From NCBI GenBank assembly GCA_033558025.1, contig JAUCEF010000112.1, positions 1 to 28,447 on the forward strand: a stretch of DNA of 28,447 nt, written 5' to 3'. Shown here piece after piece: positions 26,880 through 28,447 of the stretch; position 1 is the stretch's first letter, and each line of letters starts with the position of its first letter. The position numbers and the translations under genes were made by a program. Origin of the DNA: Phytophthora sp. 'mugwort' (Eukaryota; Oomycota; Peronosporomycetes; Peronosporales; Peronosporaceae). A model generated the notes under the pieces. It did not search any database. It was given only the letters and a program-made list of their open reading frames with translations, and had not been told where the DNA came from.

Positions 26880-27686
26880 TTATTTAATAATTAATTTTTT
26901 TTTTGTTTTTTTACGTGTAGGCTTTCCTTTAGTTATTTTACCTTGTGGTGTTACAGAAGGTCGCCCTCCACTTGTTTTACCCTCACCACCACCATGTGGA
27001 TGATCGACAGGATTTTTTGCTACACCACGTACAGAAGGTCGTCTATTTAACCAACGTGAACGCCCAGCTTTACCTAATTTAATTTTTTTATGATTAATAT
27101 TAGATACAACACCTAATGTTGCATAACAAGTTAATAAAATTAATTTTAATTCACCAGAATTTAAACGAATTCGAGCGTATTTATTATCAATTTTTTGAAT
27201 TAATTGTGCAGATGTTCCAGCACTTCTTATTAATTTTCCTCTAGATTTTGGATATAAACTAATATTATGAATTAAACTACCAATTGGTATATTTTGTAAT
27301 GGTAAAGCATTACCTACTTTTAATTCAGCATTAGGTGAACTTTTTATATATTGATTAATTTTTAAACCTTCCGGTGCTAAAATTAAATAAGATTTAGAAT
27401 TGTTTTTAATATAAGCGATATTTGCGGAACGATTAGGATCATATAAAATTTTAATAATATAACCTTCAATATTTTTAGATCTATTAAAATCAATTATTCT
27501 ATATAAACGTTTATGTCCACCACCGCGATGTTTTATAGTTATTTTACCTTGATTATTTTTACCATTAGCACGTTGAAAACCTTTTGTTAAAGATTTAATT
27601 TTAAAAATTTTAGTTAAATTATCTTTTTTTAATAAAAATGTTTGACGTTGTGATGGTGTTATAGGTTTTATTTTTTTTTCTATCAT
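26880..27686 (-). CDS. rpl2: ribosomal protein L2
   Basis: 268-aa uL2, needed for peptidyl-transferase centre assembly. Signatures: KNNQGKITIKHRGGGHKRLYRIIDFNR, YDPNRSANIAYI, and the catalytic-region RRPSVRGVAKNPVDHPHGGGEGKTSGGRPSVTPQGK with the universally conserved histidine of HPHGGG. Near bacterial length, intact in one piece. It is the first gene of the minus-strand ribosomal operon and diverges from rps13 with 28 nt between start codons. Confidence 0.98.
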   Translation of the reverse strand: MIEKKIKPITPSQRQTFLLKKDNLTKIFKIKSLTKGFQRANGKNNQGKITIKHRGGGHKRLYRIIDFNRSKNIEGYIIKILYDPNRSANIAYIKNNSKSYLILAPEGLKINQYIKSSPNAELKVGNALPLQNIPIGSLIHNISLYPKSRGKLIRSAGTSAQLIQKIDNKYARIRLNSGELKLILLTCYATLGVVSNINHKKIKLGKAGRSRWLNRRPSVRGVAKNPVDHPHGGGEGKTSGGRPSVTPQGKITKGKPTRKKTKKKLIIK

Positions 27687-27714
27687 TTTATATGGTATAT
27701 AGATAAAATCTATT

Positions 27715-28128
27715 ATGTTATATATTTTTAATAAAACAATTTCAGATTCAAAAAGTATTTTATATTCATTAACTATATTATATGGTATTAATGAATTTCA
27801 ATCCAAGAAAATTTGTAAAAATATAGGAATTAATCCTCAAATCACCCTTAATAAACTTAAAAACAACCATGTAAACCGACTGGTTAATTATATTAATAAA
27901 AATTTAAAAGTTGAACAACTTTTAAAAAAAATTAAAACTGAAAGATTAAATGAATTAGTAGAAATTAAAAGTAATCGTGGAATTAGACAAAGTCAGGGAT
28001 TACCTGTTAGAGGACAACGTACTCATACAAATTCAAAAACATCTAAAAAATTAAAAAAAATTTTTATTCAAAAACGTATTTCACGTAATAAACGACCATT
28101 TAAAAGTCAAAAAAAAAAAAAAAGATAA
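27715..28128 (+). CDS. rps13: ribosomal protein S13
   Basis: 137-aa uS13 of the small-subunit head, contacting the P-site tRNA and L5. LTILYGINEFQSKKICKNIGI matches 'L..iyGIG...a..i...lgi'. The C-terminal IKSNRGIRQSQGLPVRGQRTHTNSKTSKK is the signature 'yRG.RH..gLPvRGQRT.tNarT.k'. The 3' end is a lysine-rich tail. It is paired with rps11 in the ancestral order but on the strand opposite to rpl2 and the rest of the operon. Confidence 0.97.
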   Translation: MLYIFNKTISDSKSILYSLTILYGINEFQSKKICKNIGINPQITLNKLKNNHVNRLVNYINKNLKVEQLLKKIKTERLNELVEIKSNRGIRQSQGLPVRGQRTHTNSKTSKKLKKIFIQKRISRNKRPFKSQKKKKR

Positions 28129-28140
28129 AGTTATTATTCT

Positions 28141-28447
28141 ATGAATAAAAATAAATATAATTTTAAAAATAAATTTAAAAAAAAAATAAATTTAAAAAAA
28201 AAAAATCCTTTAATTTTAACAAATTTACATATTACAGCAAATTTAAAAAATACTATTATAAGTTTAACAACTTATAAAGGAAATCTTTTAAAACAATGGT
28301 CTACAAAATCATTAAAAAAAACACGTTTTAAAAAAAATACACCATATAATGTTCAATTAATTGTATATAAAATTAATAAATATCTTCAATTAAAAAAAAT
28401 AAAAAAATTAAAAATTTATTTACATGGTACTGGTTTAGGTCGATATA
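28141..28447 (+). CDS. rps11: ribosomal protein S11, 3' part beyond the window
   Basis: 102 codons are visible, cut by the window end. After a basic N-terminus (MNKNKYNFKNKFKKK), the segments LILTNLHITANLKNTIISLTTYKGNLLKQWSTKSLKK ('.hI.atfNNTiv.ltd..Gn.l.w.S.G') and KNTPYNVQLIVYKI ('ksTpyAaq') with YLHGTGLGRY ('vkGpG.GR') identify uS11. It starts 12 nt after rps13. Too short for automatic detection only because the stop lies outside the window. Confidence 0.94.
   Translation, partial: MNKNKYNFKNKFKKKINLKKKNPLILTNLHITANLKNTIISLTTYKGNLLKQWSTKSLKKTRFKKNTPYNVQLIVYKINKYLQLKKIKKLKIYLHGTGLGRY

Overview
This is a 28.4 kb piece of a mitochondrial genome from a unicellular eukaryote, not a bacterial or nuclear sequence. 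It is very AT-rich. It carries respiratory-chain genes (nad2, nad7, nad4, nad5, nad6, cox1, cox2), ATP synthase genes (atp1, atp8), both rRNAs, 16 tRNAs and a large bacterial-style set of ribosomal protein genes. Every complete reading frame ends in TAA. Tryptophan is encoded by TGG, matched by a tRNA-Trp with a CCA anticodon, so the standard genetic code fits. The 3' end of the small rRNA lacks the anti-Shine-Dalgarno CCTCC, and no Shine-Dalgarno boxes precede the genes. The order rns-trnW-cox2-cox1 and the runs rpl2-rps19-rps3-rpl16-atp8 and rps14-rps8-rpl6-rps2-rps4 resemble stramenopile mtDNA of the oomycete type. Several genes here are unfamiliar, so a divergent heterotrophic stramenopile is my best guess; this is inference, not proof.

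Layout. (1) 1-1799: trnF and nad2 on the minus strand, then a divergent spacer. (2) 1800-9775, plus strand: nad7, an rpl10-like ORF, trnH, nad4, trnE, atp1, nad5, nad6, trnR. (3) 9776-10186: a convergent junction with no protein gene but inverted repeats and a terminator-like hairpin. (4) 10187-13319, minus: an unknown membrane ORF (orf137), cox1 with a -1 frame break, a 32-codon TatA-like micro-ORF, and cox2. This block is flanked by a 56-nt inverted repeat. (5) 13320-18240, minus: a structured spacer, trnW, rns, a decameric tandem repeat, trnY, trnG(UCC), orf186, trnG(GCC), rpl5, rpl14 and five tRNAs. (6) 18240-27686, minus: rnl and, upstream of it in transcription, the ribosomal protein operon rpl2-rps19-rps3-rpl16-trn(CAU)-rps1-like-atp8-trnK-trnA-rps14-rps8-rpl6-rps2-rps4-orf250. 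(7) 27715-end, plus: rps13 and the start of rps11, diverging from rpl2 across only 28 nt.

Together these genes encode core subunits of complexes I, IV and V plus much of the ribosome that translates them. tRNAs punctuate the transcripts and probably serve as processing sites. The points most worth checking are the frame break in cox1 at a T10 run, the TatA-like peptide between cox2 and cox1, the relocation of rpl14-rpl5 downstream of rnl, an orf250 built from 24 hexapeptide repeats, and long-range inverted repeats that could mediate genome isomerisation.
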